From: Manihot esculenta
Taxonomy: Eukaryota; Streptophyta; Magnoliopsida; Malpighiales; Euphorbiaceae
Direction: 5' to 3'
Assembly (NCBI RefSeq): GCF_001659605.2
Contig: NC_035170.2
Location: forward strand, 26,826,020-26,890,019
Length of the DNA stretch: 64,000 nt
The notes below the pieces were generated by a model, which made no database searches, was not told the origin of the DNA, and worked only from the letters and a program-made list of their open reading frames with translations. This document shows, piece after piece, positions 10,677 to 21,100 of the stretch. Every line of letters starts with the position of its first letter. Within the stretch, counting starts at the first letter, position 1. A program made the position numbers and the translations under genes.

Positions 10677-11096
10677 CAAAAGTTTCTTTAATTTTTTAAG
10701 CAAAGAAAAAGGACAGAAACATAGCAAGTCCAAGGAGAAAGCTAGGGGGAGGAGTAAAAAAAGGATTTTTGTTGTTGATAATGTTAATTTTTTTAATATA
10801 CTAATTTGTCATCCATTTAAATTTTTTTCTTAAAAAAAAAAAAAGCATCTTTGTCCATGCAATCATAGAACAACGAAGTGGAAGGAGAAAGGTAGGTAGA
10901 TCCTATTTTCACTTACAGGAGAGAAATTGATGAACTGAGAGGGCGAAGGTCTAGTGCTTTTTAAGGTAAAGATAATATACTAGGATTGCCACCACTTCTT
11001 GTTATTGATAATATTCAATGAATCAATATCTAATCATGGAGTTTACAAATATGAGTGAGAAGAAAGATTTTTGGAAAGATTATTGATTCACAGTTG
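10677..11096 (+). other. AT-rich spacer without a recognisable gene
   Basis: This 420-bp stretch matches none of the LTR or coding families in the window. It contains an A-run at 10839-10852 and no long frame. It may be older host or repeat DNA that received element B. Confidence 0.6.
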
Positions 11097-11755
11097 GATA
11101 TGTTATGTTATGTTAAGCGAAAGTCATGAGGAGCTCCATCGAGGGTCAGGCACATTAGATTATGTAGAGGGTTACTAATGACAAGTCCATCCTTGATGTG
11201 TATTGTTTGTGTTGTGATGCATTTCATGAAAGTATATGTTTATTAAACTGTTTTTTACTATTCTGCTCAATAGGCTCTTATAGCTTATCCCTTTCCCCTA
11301 ACCCCAGTTTTGCAGGAGCGCATATAGCTTTGGGAGAGTCGGCATAGTTTTTGGTACAGTTTGATGTAATAATAATAGTTGTGGACATGTAATATTTTAA
11401 TGGTTTAGAATTGTGTTTTGCCCTAGTTTATGTTTTTGTAAAATCCCTGTGAACATGATTTTTATGTAAAAGTTTTTATGATGAGTTATATTGAACCAAG
11501 CTTGATGTATGTGATGTTGACCATACTAGAGCATTTGATGAGGGCTCTAGTGTGGGTTTTTATGAATACAGTTTATGATGCATGTACAGGTCGAGCTTGG
11601 TATATGAAAAGTTTAAATTTTTATGAAAATGTTTGATCATGTATGGGATTTTATCAGGTATGACAAGATGTATGGTAGGCTTGCTACGGGTTCCGGCGAC
11701 CTTAAGTCGATCTGAATCCTAGCGCCGGTAGCGGTCCGATTTCCGGATCGTTACA
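11097..11755 (+). repeat. 5' LTR of element C, 3' part only
   Basis: It resembles the last third of LTR B: a GAGCTCCATCGAGG minisatellite remnant, the CTGCTCAATAGGCTC block, the CCCCAGTTTTGCAG acceptor-like site, and the end GGATCGTTACA. The exact left edge is uncertain by about 15 bp. Confidence 0.8.
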
Positions 11756-11758
11756 GAG

Positions 11759-11770
11759 TGGTATCAAAGC
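11759..11770 (+). promoter_or_regulatory. Primer binding site of element C
   Basis: TGGTATCAAAGC begins 3 nt after the LTR end. It differs at one base from TGGTATCAGAGC, the complement of the initiator tRNA-Met 3' end used by related elements. Confidence 0.85.
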
Positions 11771-11902
11771 CCTAGGTTCATATGGTCGGACCTAGAGTGT
11801 CGGGCTCATAGATATCATAGAAAGGGCAAGCACAATAGGAAAAATCATGTCCATTAGGATAGGATATAGAGTCCTGTCTTGATGATGATGTATAATGCCA
11901 TG

Positions 11903-11986
11903 GTTTTACCCTTCTAGAGGGTTCCGACATCCGAGATTTCACCGGACGGTAGGAATTCCGATACCGGAGTCTAGCCGGGTATTACA
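11903..11986 (-). repeat. Reverse-oriented LTR start scrap in element C
   Basis: The segment ends GCCGGGTATTACA, the exact reverse complement of the LTR start TGTAATACCCGGC. It matches only the first about 84 bp of an LTR. It joins C leader sequence on the left and C gag on the right. Confidence 0.85.
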
Positions 11987-14726
11987 TCTCCTCTCTGAGT
12001 GCAGCTGCCACAAAGGATAAAAAGTGGGACAAAGCCAAGTCCAAGACTAAGAAGAACAAGTTCTGGAATCGGTTAAAGTCTGGTCTGGGAATAGGTGGTG
12101 GTTCGAGCTCTGGTTCGGATAGCTCCGGATGTATGAGGTGCGGTAAGCCGCACAAAGGGGTCTGTCGGTTTGGGACAACAGCATGTTTCAGATGTGGACA
12201 GGAGGGGCACATAGCTCGAGAGTGTCCCAATGCACCTATAATAGCATAGTCCAAACGGACAGCTTCTGGCAGCGTGGCCCACCCAGCAGCCCCAACCATG
12301 TCTCAGGGTAGAGGTCGAGGTAGAGGGAGAGGGACAACCTCTTCTTCAACAGGTTCCCACGGGGAAGGTCCATCAGCTCCAGCACGGATCTTCACCATGA
12401 CTCAGCAGGAGGCTAACACATCGAACACGGTGGTGTCAGGTAATCTCACTATTGGATGTTCTGATGTATATGCTCTTATGGATCCTGGTGCTTCTCATTC
12501 TTTTGTTGCTCCGATAGCCATAGACAGAGTGGGTTTGATAGCTTCTAGGCTAGAGTGTCCTTTTTGGGTCAGTGGGCCCAAGTGTGATCCATCTGTGGCA
12601 GAGTCATTCTGCCGATTCAGCCCAGTTTTTGTTGAGGGTAGATGCCTTCCAGCTGACCTTGTGGTTCTAGATTTGACTGATTTAGATGTCATTCTAGGGA
12701 TGGATTGGCTATCTACTCATGGTGCTACCTTGGACTGCAGAGACAAGGTAGTCAGGTTCAGAGAACAAGATGGGTCAGAGGTTGTCTTCAGAGGAGACAG
12801 AGTAGGGATGCCTAGAGGTTTGATATCAGCCCTTTAGGCTCGTAGGTTGCTTAGGAAGGGTTGTCAGGGGTTTTTTGCTCATGTCAGAGAGCTTAGCAGT
12901 CAGGTTAGGGAACCAGCTTCAGTGCCCGTAGTCAGAGAGTTCCTAGATGTCTTCCCCGACGAGCTGCCAGACTTACCACCTGCTAGGGAGATAGAGTTTG
13001 AAATTGAAGTGATGCCAGGAACCATACCCATCTCTATTTCTCCTACAGGATGGCACCTGCAGAGTTAAAGGAGTTGAAAGAACAGTTGCAAGAGTTGGTA
13101 GATAAGAGTTTCATCCGACCTAGTACCTCACCTTAGGGTGCTCCGGTCTTGTTTGTGAAAAAGAAGGATAGATCCTTGAGACTTTGTATCGACTACAGAC
13201 AGTTGAACAAGGTCACTACCAAGAATAGGTATCCGCTATCCAGGATTGATGATCTATTCAACCAGCTAGCAGGAGCCGGTTGTTTCTCCAAGATAAATTT
13301 GAGATCCGGGTACCACCAGCTGAGGGTCAGAGAAGAAGATGTGCCAAAGACAGCTTTCAAGACCAGATATGGGCATTATGAGTTCCTAGTGATGTCGTTC
13401 GGGCTGACCAATGCCCCTACAGCATTCATGGATCTCATGAAAAGAGTTTTTAGTCAGTTTCTGGATCACTTCGTTATTGTTTTCATTGACGATATCTTAG
13501 TGTATTCCAGGAATGCAGAGGAGCATGCCCATCATCTGAGGACAATGTTGCAGACCCTGAGAGAACACAACTTGTATGTCAAGTTCTCTAAGTGTGAGTT
13601 CTGGTTGATGAGCATTTCTTTCTTGGGGCATGTAGTGTCAGAAGAGGGAGTTGCGGTAGATTCCAAGAAAGTTAAAGTTGTAGCTAACTGGCCTAGACCC
13701 ACTACAGTGATAGAGATTAAAAGCTTTTTTGGTTTGGCAGGTTACTACAAGAGGTTTGTCCAGGACTTCTCCAAAATTTCTGCTCCTATGACCAGGTTGA
13801 CCAAAAAGAATCAGAGGTTTGTTTGGTCAGAACAGTGTGAGGAAAGCTTTGAAGAGCTAAAGAGAAGACTGACGTCAGCACCGGTGTTAGCTCTGCCTAC
13901 GAGTAATGAAGACTTCACGGTGTTTTGTGATGCATCCCGAGTGGGACTGGGTTGTGTGTTGATGCAGAATGAGAGGGTAATTGCTTATACTTCTAGACAG
14001 CTAAAGAAGCACGAGTTGAATTACCCTACACATGATCTAGAAATGGCAGTCGTGATCTTTGCACTCAAGATGTGGAGGCATTACCTTTATGGGGTAAAAT
14101 GTGAGATCTTTACAGATCATAAAAGTTTGCAGTACATCTTGAGTCAGAAAGAATTGAACCTGAGGCAGAGAAGATGGGTAGAACTGCTTAGTGACTATGA
14201 TTGCAAGATCCAGTATTATCTGGGTAAGGCAAATGTAGTGGCAGATGCCCTCAGCCGGAAATCACTTGGCAGTTTATCCCATATTACAGTAGAGAGAAGA
14301 TCGGTGGTGAGGGAATTTTACAGGCTCATTAATGAAGGTTTACAGCTAGATTTGTCTGGTATGGGTGCACTAGTAGCTCAGATGAGAGTGACACCCGTGT
14401 TTCTGGAGCAAGTGGCACAGAAACAGCATGAGGACCCCGAGTTGGTGAAGATAGCGAGGACTATTCAAACGGGCAAGAATTGTGAGTTTAGATTCCACAA
14501 CAAGGGGATCCTCCGCTACAGAAACAGGTTATGTGTACCAGATGACGTGAGTTTGAAGGGAGACATTATGAGAGAGGCTCATAATGCTAGGTATAGTGTT
14601 CACACTGGGGCCACCAAAATGTACTAGGATCTGAAGAGAGTTTATTGGTGGCCAGCTATGAAGAGGGAAGTGGCGCAGTTTGTGTCAGCTTGTGAGATCT
14701 GTCAAAGGGTGAAGCTAGAGCATTGA
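11987..14726 (+). pseudogene. gag-pol: Gag-Pol fragment of element C, heavily mutated
   Basis: The fragment reads from the gag linker (KKNKFWNRLKSGLG) and zinc knuckle through protease ([11 protein letters not shown]), RT, RNase H ([10 protein letters not shown]) and the integrase zinc-binding start. It is broken by TAG at 12247-12249, 12835-12837, 13134-13136 and 14625-14627, and by a one-base loss near 13045-13055 in the region equivalent to [10 protein letters not shown]. The first RT catalytic aspartate ([10 protein letters not shown] in relatives) is Asn, codon AAT at 13295-13297, so RT would be dead even without the stops. The second catalytic motif FIDD is kept. The coding part stops within the integrase zinc-binding domain. 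Confidence 0.88.
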
Positions 14727-15339
14727 CTCGCGGTTATCAAAGCCAGTCAAAAATAACCTTTCTGGTTATCAACAATTTACAATTGCAGATAGTGGTGAAA
14801 GGATCGAATCTACAGGGAATTGAAAACTTACCTATTCTCCTTATCAAGACCAAGAGAATAAACTGAAATAAAAATAAACTGAAAGAGAAGTAAACTGAAA
14901 CGAGATAAATTGAAAGCAAAATAACTGACAATAAAAGTAAAAAGGGGGGGTTTTGAGATTGATTGCAGTAAACTAATATTGAAAGCAATTAAAGAAAAGC
15001 AAATAATGAAAATAAAGAGGAATCAATAATGAGAAAGATCTAGTTGAAGAATTGGATCCACTTCAGTTGTTGGGATTGATCATCGAAACTTGGTTCTTTT
15101 GTTTGATTCAATAGATTAGTTATGGAGATGGAAGACGCTTCTCACTACCATTATCTCTCCTTAGGAATAAACCAATTAGGGAACGTCCTCTAATTAATTA
15201 CTAATCAACAAGTTGCCAAGAAACGTCCTTGGGCCTCAGGCAACAAACAACTATCAATTCCATTAAGAGATAGAGAGATCTAATCCTAGCTACCCATATA
15301 GGAGCCTTAAACACATTAAAAATCCAATACACAAACAAC
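14727..15339. other. Unassigned AT-rich segment between C and F
   Basis: It shows no similarity to the LTRs or pol genes here. It contains AGTGGTGAAAGGATCGAATC followed by TACAGGGAATTGAAAAC, a kind of phrase I associate with internal regions of large plant repeats, but I cannot name the family. No frame longer than about 80 codons. The right edge into the F LTR is approximate. Confidence 0.45.
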
Positions 15340-15710
15340 ACACATAACACATAATCATGCTTTCATCATCAAAACACCAAAAACATAGTTTTAAACCTAA
15401 ACATGCAAACTCATGCATAACTCCCTTTTCCCTTCATTAAATTCATATAAAACATTATAAAAACTAAGAATTCACACTTACCTCTTGAAGAACAAAGGCT
15501 GGTGTGACCTCAAACTTGAAGAGATGGAGATTTAAGCTTCAAAAGTCTCCAAACTCTAAAACTCTTCAAAACCAACATAAAACTCACTTTAAACTTGTTT
15601 AACTATGAAAGATTTGATGAGAAACCATGAAAATCACCAAAGGAAAGCATGAACCTGCTTCTGACCCAAAGGAGAGCTCAAGCACCTCCATTTTCGGCCA
15701 AAAGAACCCT

Positions 15711-15714
15711 TATA
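15711..15714 (-). promoter_or_regulatory. LTR TATA-like motif (F)
   Basis: TATAAGGG on the minus strand, in the position matching the TATA box of the other LTRs. Confidence 0.5.
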
Positions 15715-15762
15715 GATGATCAACCGCTTCACATTCGGTGGCCAAAGCTGCATGCGACACCA

Positions 15763-15768
15763 CACAAC
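15763..15768. repeat. Target site duplication of element D, left copy
   Basis: CACAAC touches the D LTR at 15769 and is repeated directly after the other LTR at 25654-25659. Five bp is more usual for this superfamily, so one matching base may be chance. Confidence 0.75.
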
Positions 15769-16373
15769 TGTAACGCCCCGGAAATCCGGACCGCTACCGG
15801 CGCTAGGATTCAGGTCGGCTTAAGGCCGCCGGAACCCGTAGCAAGCCTACATACATCCTGTTCACCTGTTTAATCCCATACATGATCATCAAACATACAT
15901 AAGAATTAAAAACTTTTCTTTTCTTCATTTACCAAACTCAACCTGTGCATGCACTATATTCATCATATACATAAACATTAATCCCTCTGTGGGATTTCAT
16001 CAAAGCCTCAATGGGCAATATATATCCTGTGTTGAGTTGGTTCACATATACATCATAAAATAAGATCATGTACATACCAAGGGATTAACATATACTATGG
16101 TCAAGCACAACTCTATCCTCAATAACATAATTACATTCTTATCATTTGTCATGTCCACAAACTCTAGCTATTACATACATATGACTTTTCTCTTCTTTTC
16201 TTCTCTATCAATCCCGTACCTGCAAACCTGGGGTTAGGGGAGAGGGGTGAGCTAAAAGCCCAGTGAGCAGAAACTGAAAACATTATATTAAAGTTCATGC
16301 TTTCATGAAATGCATCATATCACAGACAATCCACATCAAGGGTGAACCTGTCACCAATTAGTCCCAACATAGT

Positions 16374-16602
16374 CTCGTGCCAGGCCGTAGCATGGGGTCC
16401 TGGTCTTCCTGTCATAACATATATAAAGCCTCGTGCCAGGCCGTAGCATGGGGTCCTGGTCTTCCTGTCATAGCATATATAAAGCCTCGTGCCAGGCCGT
16501 AGCATGGGGTCCTGGTCTTCCTGTCATACATACATAAAGTCTCGTGCCAGGCCGTAGCATGGGGTCCTGGTCTTCCTGTCATAACATACATAAAGTCTCG
16601 TG
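16374..16602 (-). repeat. 56-bp tandem repeat in 3' LTR of D
   Basis: Four near-identical units beginning CTCGTGCCAGGCCGTAGCAT start at 16374, 16430, 16486 and 16541, and a partial fifth starts at 16597. Unit length is 55-56 bp. Confidence 0.92.
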
Positions 16603-17669
16603 GACTAATTGGATCATACAGCATTCACCCACAACCACAAAATAAAATGCAATGCGACATATTCGTGTACTAATGCAATCAGCCTATTACATATCATCAT
16701 GATGCGTGAAGCATGCCCAAACCATTCAGTTATTTGATTTAAAACATTAAGCTTGTTTCCACTCACCTCTGGCTAGCTCTGTCCAGACACTGAAGCAGCT
16801 CACTCACTGCTGGGGTCCTCGGTTCCTCGGGTCCGAACCTACACAGGTGGACTCCAATGAGGGACCAAACATATATAAACACAACTCTAATACATCCCCC
16901 AAAAACCCCCTAAAACATCATGAAAACATCACAGAAAATATGCATGAAACGGCTGAACAGGGCACCTTCGGCGGCACCTTCGGCGGCCGAAAGTCCTGGA
17001 CAGAGACGAAACTCAGCTAGGTTCGGCGGCACCTTCGGCGGCCGAAAGTGCCAGACAGAGACGAAAGTCTCTTTTCGGGGGCACCTTCGGCAGCCGAAAG
17101 CTGCCTTCACAAGAGGGGTTCGGCGGCCGAAACTCCCTTCGGCTGCCGAACCTGGTTTCTGCCAAACGGCAGAAACTTGGTTCAAATGAACCTCCTGCCT
17201 CCCAAAACCATAGATCATGCATATTTCTCAACCAAAACACGCATACAAGTTCCTAGGGGTCTCAAACATGCATATACCCCATCTACAACACTTCATTCAC
17301 ACACAAACAAGCTACATTGCTCAAACTTCATCAAAACCCATAAACTCAACATATGTCCTAACATGCATTTCTACCCATAGATCTTACTTAAAACTTGTTT
17401 AAAACATAAAAAGGGTTCAAGATCGACCCTTACCTCTTGAAGAAACGAGAGGAAAGCGATCCTAGCTTGGAGATGGAGAGATTAAGCTCTTTGAACCTCC
17501 AAGCACTCAAAGCTTGCTCAAAGCTCACAAATCTTCAAAACAAGGTTATAAACTTGTTAAAACCATGAAAGATCTAGAGGAAACACTCAAGATCGAGGGA
17601 GGAACGGTGGAGACTCACCTTGGCCGACAATGGGAGAGAAAAAGCTCGCCCGTGCGGACCAAGGGGACC

Positions 17670-17677
17670 CTTTTATA
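17670..17677 (-). promoter_or_regulatory. LTR TATA box (D, 3' LTR)
   Basis: TATAAAAG on the minus strand after the conserved GGCCAGCCAC block. Confidence 0.75.
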
Positions 17678-18033
17678 GTGGCTGGCCAGGCCACGTTCGG
17701 GGGCCGAATGTGCCTCCGCATCCATGCAATGTTCGGCGGCCGAACATAAGGTTCGGCGGCCGAACCTGCACTTCCCTCACTTAGACTTTCGGGGGCCTAA
17801 CGTGCCTCCCAAAGTCCATGCATGTTCGGCGGCCGAAAGTGAGTTTCGGCGGCCGAACCTGAGTTTTTCCTTAAAGAATTTTCATGCAAAAATTTATTTA
17901 AAATCATACTTAAAACATTAAAATACATGAAAATATTTTATAAAAACATGCTTTTACCCTTCTAGAGGTTTCCGACACCCAAATTCCACCGGACGGTAGG
18001 AATTCCGATACCGGAGTCTAGCCGGGTATTACA

Positions 18034-18070
18034 TTCTCCCCCCCTTAAGAACATTCGTCCCCGAATGTTC
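18034..18070 (-). promoter_or_regulatory. Terminal hairpin and PPT of element D
   Basis: On the minus strand a stem of GAACATTCG and CGAATGTTC (18049-18070) is followed by AAGGGGGGGAGAA up to the LTR edge. Confidence 0.85.
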
Positions 18071-18144
18071 CTCAACTAGTACTTGCATAGCGAAACAAAC
18101 ATAACATACACACATATAGCACATGGAACACATCTCAACTAACC

Positions 18145-21100
18145 TTAGAAGAGGTGGGGGTACTGCTGGAGCATGGACTCCCGGGTCTCCCAAGTGCATT
18201 CTTCCAAATTGTGGTGGTTCCAAAGGACTTTCACCATCGGGATTTCCTTGTTCCTCAACTTTCTGATCTGAGTGTCAAGAATCCGCACTGGCTGTTCAAC
18301 ATACGTGAGATCCTCTTGGATCTCCACATCAGGCTCGCTAAGAACCTTGCCCGGATCTGACACGAACTTCCTCAACATGGAAACATGGAAAACCGGATGG
18401 ATTCTTTCCATAGAAGCAGGCAAGTCCAGCTTGTATGATACATTCCCAATCCTTTGCAGGACTTCAAAGGGTCCAATGTACCGCGGAGCTAGCTTACCCT
18501 TTTTACCAAATCGAACCACCCCTTTCATCGGAGACACCTTGAGCAATACTAGATCCCCCTCCTGAAACTCTACCTGTTTCCTGCGGATGTCTGCATAACT
18601 TTTCTGCCTGCTGGTGGCAGTCTTTATCCTTTCTCTGATAATGGGCACCACCCTGCTGGTGATCTCAACAAGCTCAGGCCCTGCTAAGGACCTCTCTCCA
18701 ACCTCCTCCCAGCAAACGGGTGACCTGCACTTCCTCCCATACAAAGCTTCGTATGGAGCCATCCCTATGCTAGCATGATAGCTGTTATTGTAGGCAAACT
18801 CCACCAAAGGTAGATGTTGCTTCCAAGAACCGCCAAAATCTAGCACACACATTCTGAGCATATCTTCTATGGTCTGGATGGTCCTCTCTGACTGTCCATC
18901 AGTCTGGGGGTGGAAGGCAGTACTGAAATCTAACCTGGTACCCATAGCACTCTGCAGACTCCGCCAAAATCTGGAGGTGAACTGGGGCCCTCTATCTGAC
19001 ACTATAGATACCGGGACCCCATGTAGTCTGACGACTTCATCCACATAAACCTGCGCTAACTTATCCACAGAGTAGTTGCTCCTAACTGGAATGAAGTGAG
19101 CAGATTTGGTGAGTCTGTCCACAATCACCCATATGGAGTCTAGTCTGTTGGATGTTGCCGGTAACCCCATTACAAAGTCCATAGCTATGTTCTCCCATTT
19201 CCATTCTGGAATAGGTAGCGGGTTAAGCATTCCAGCCGGCTTCTGATGTTCCAGCTTCACCCTCTGACATATTTCGCAGGCTGACACGAATTGTGCCACT
19301 TCCCTCTTCATAGCTGGCCACCAATACACCCTCTTCAGATCTTGGTACATCTTGGTGGCTCCAGGGTGAACACTGTATCTTGCATTATGAGCCTCTCTCA
19401 TAATGTCTCCTTTAAGCCCGATGTCATCTGGTACACATAGTCTGTTCCCATAGCGGAGGATCCCCTTATCATCGAATCTGAACTCACTATCTTTGCCTGA
19501 CTGAACAGTCCTGGCAATCTTCACTAACTCTGGGTCCTCGTGCTGTTTCTGAGCCACCTGCTCCAGAAACACGGGGGTTACTTTCATCTGTGCAATCAAA
19601 GCACCTGTACCAGACAACTCCATCTGTAGACCCTCCTCAATGAGCTTATAAAATTCCTTCACCACCGGTCTCCTCTCTGCCGTGATGTGGGATAGACTGC
19701 CAAGTGATTTCCGGCTTAAGGCATCAGCTACTACATTAGCCTTACCCGGATGGTACTGTATCTTACAATCATAGTCACTGAGCAGTTCTACCCATCTCCT
19801 CTGCCTCAAGTTCAAATCCCTCTGACTCAAGATGTGCTGCAGGCTCTTATGATCTGTGAAGATCTCACATTTTACCCCTTAGAGGTAATGCCTCCACATC
19901 TTGAGGGCAAAGATAACTGCTGCCATCTCCAGATCGTGTGTGGGGTAATTCATCTCATGCCTCTTTAGCTGTCTAGAAGCATAAGCGATCACCCTACCAT
20001 TCTGCATCAACACACAACCCAAGCCTACTCTGGATGCATCACAGAATACTGTGAAGTCCTCATTGCTGGTTGGCAGAGCTAACACCGGTGCTGAAGTCAA
20101 CCTCTTCTTGAGCTCCTCAAAGCTTTCTTCACATCGATCGGTCCACTCGAACCTCTGATTCTTTCTGGTCAATCTGGTTAAAGGAGCTGCAATTTTGGAG
20201 AAGTCCTGTACGAACCTCCTGTAATAACCAGCCAAACCCAAGAAACTTCTGATCTCTGTCACTGAGGTGGGTCTGGGCCAGTTAGTCACAGCCTCTACTT
20301 TCTTGGGGTCTACCTCTATTCCATTCTCTGACACTATATGCCCCAAGAATGAGATGCTCCTTAACCAGAACTCACACTTGGAGAACTTGGCATACAAGCC
20401 ATGTTCCCTCAAGGTCTGCAAAACTATCTTCAGATGATGGGCATGCTCCTCTGCATTCCTGGAATACACTAGGATATCATCTATGAAGACAATAACGAAG
20501 TGATCCAGGTATGGTCTGAATATTCTGTTCATGAGGTCCATGAATGCTGCAGGGGCGTTGGTTAACCCAAACGGCATTACAAGGAACTCATAGTGCCCAT
20601 ATCTGGTCCTGAAGGCCGTCTTTGGCACGTCCTCCTCTCTGATTCTCAACTGATGGTACCCGGATCTCAGATCTATTTTGGAGAAACAACCCGCTCCTGC
20701 TAGCTGGTCGAATAGATCGTCGATCCTTGGCAATGGGTACTTATTCTTGATGGTGACTTTGTTCAACTGCCTGTAGTCGATACAAAGCCTGAGGGATCCA
20801 TCCTTTTTCTTCACGAAGAGTACTGGAGCACCCCAAGGTGAGGTACTCGGTCGGATGAAACCCTTGTCCACCAGTTCTTGCAACTGTTCCTTCAACTCTT
20901 TCATCTCGGCTGGTGCCATCCTGTAGGGAGGGATAGAGATCGGTCTGGTACTAGGCATTAACTCAATTTCGAACTCTATTTCCCTAGCAGGTGGTAACCC
21001 TGGCAGCTCGTCTGGGAAAACATCTAAGAACTCACTCACCACAGGCACTGAGGCGGGCTCTCTAACATGACTATCCAACTCCCTCACATGAGCTAGAAAC

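Larger units (their letters stand above)
11097..14726 (+). mobile_element. Element C: rearranged chromovirus fragment
   Basis: Order: last 659 bp of a 5' LTR, PBS, about 130 bp of leader, an 84-bp reverse-oriented LTR scrap, then gag zinc knuckle to the integrase zinc-binding region. The first about 1.6 kb of the LTR, most of gag, the integrase core, chromodomain and 3' LTR are missing. The left breakpoint is near 11097. The right one is near 14726, where the pol reading (CQRVKLEH) passes into unrelated sequence. Confidence 0.82.
15340..15768 (-). repeat. 3' LTR of element F, part left of D
   Basis: It holds the conserved donor-like CTTACCTCTTGAAG (reverse of CTTCAAGAG-GTAAG) at about 15478-15491, a TATA-like motif at 15711-15714, and a GCC-type motif (ATTCGGTGGCCAAA). 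It ends in CACAAC at 15763-15768, repeated right of D. Confidence 0.7.
15769..18033 (-). repeat. 3' LTR of element D (2265 bp)
   Basis: On the plus strand it runs from TGTAACGCC to CCGGGTATTACA. It contains the 56-bp tandem repeat (16374-16602), GCC motif clusters (16965-17160 and 17690-17865) and the TATA box (17670-17677). Confidence 0.95.

Noticed and set aside
10677..11096. Host gene exon in the AT-rich spacer
   Set aside because: No long frame and no splice-flanked coding block; only AT-rich sequence with an A-run.
15340..15768. Separate solo LTR left of D
   Set aside because: It continues smoothly into 25660-25914 across the CACAAC duplication, so both are parts of one F LTR.
16374..16602. 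Regularly spaced repeats resembling a CRISPR array
   Set aside because: Units are contiguous tandem copies without variable spacers, inside a plant LTR.
16412..16624. Repetitive frame with HATAWHE / GRPGP peptides
   Set aside because: It is the translation of the 56-bp LTR minisatellite and is duplicated exactly in the other D LTR.
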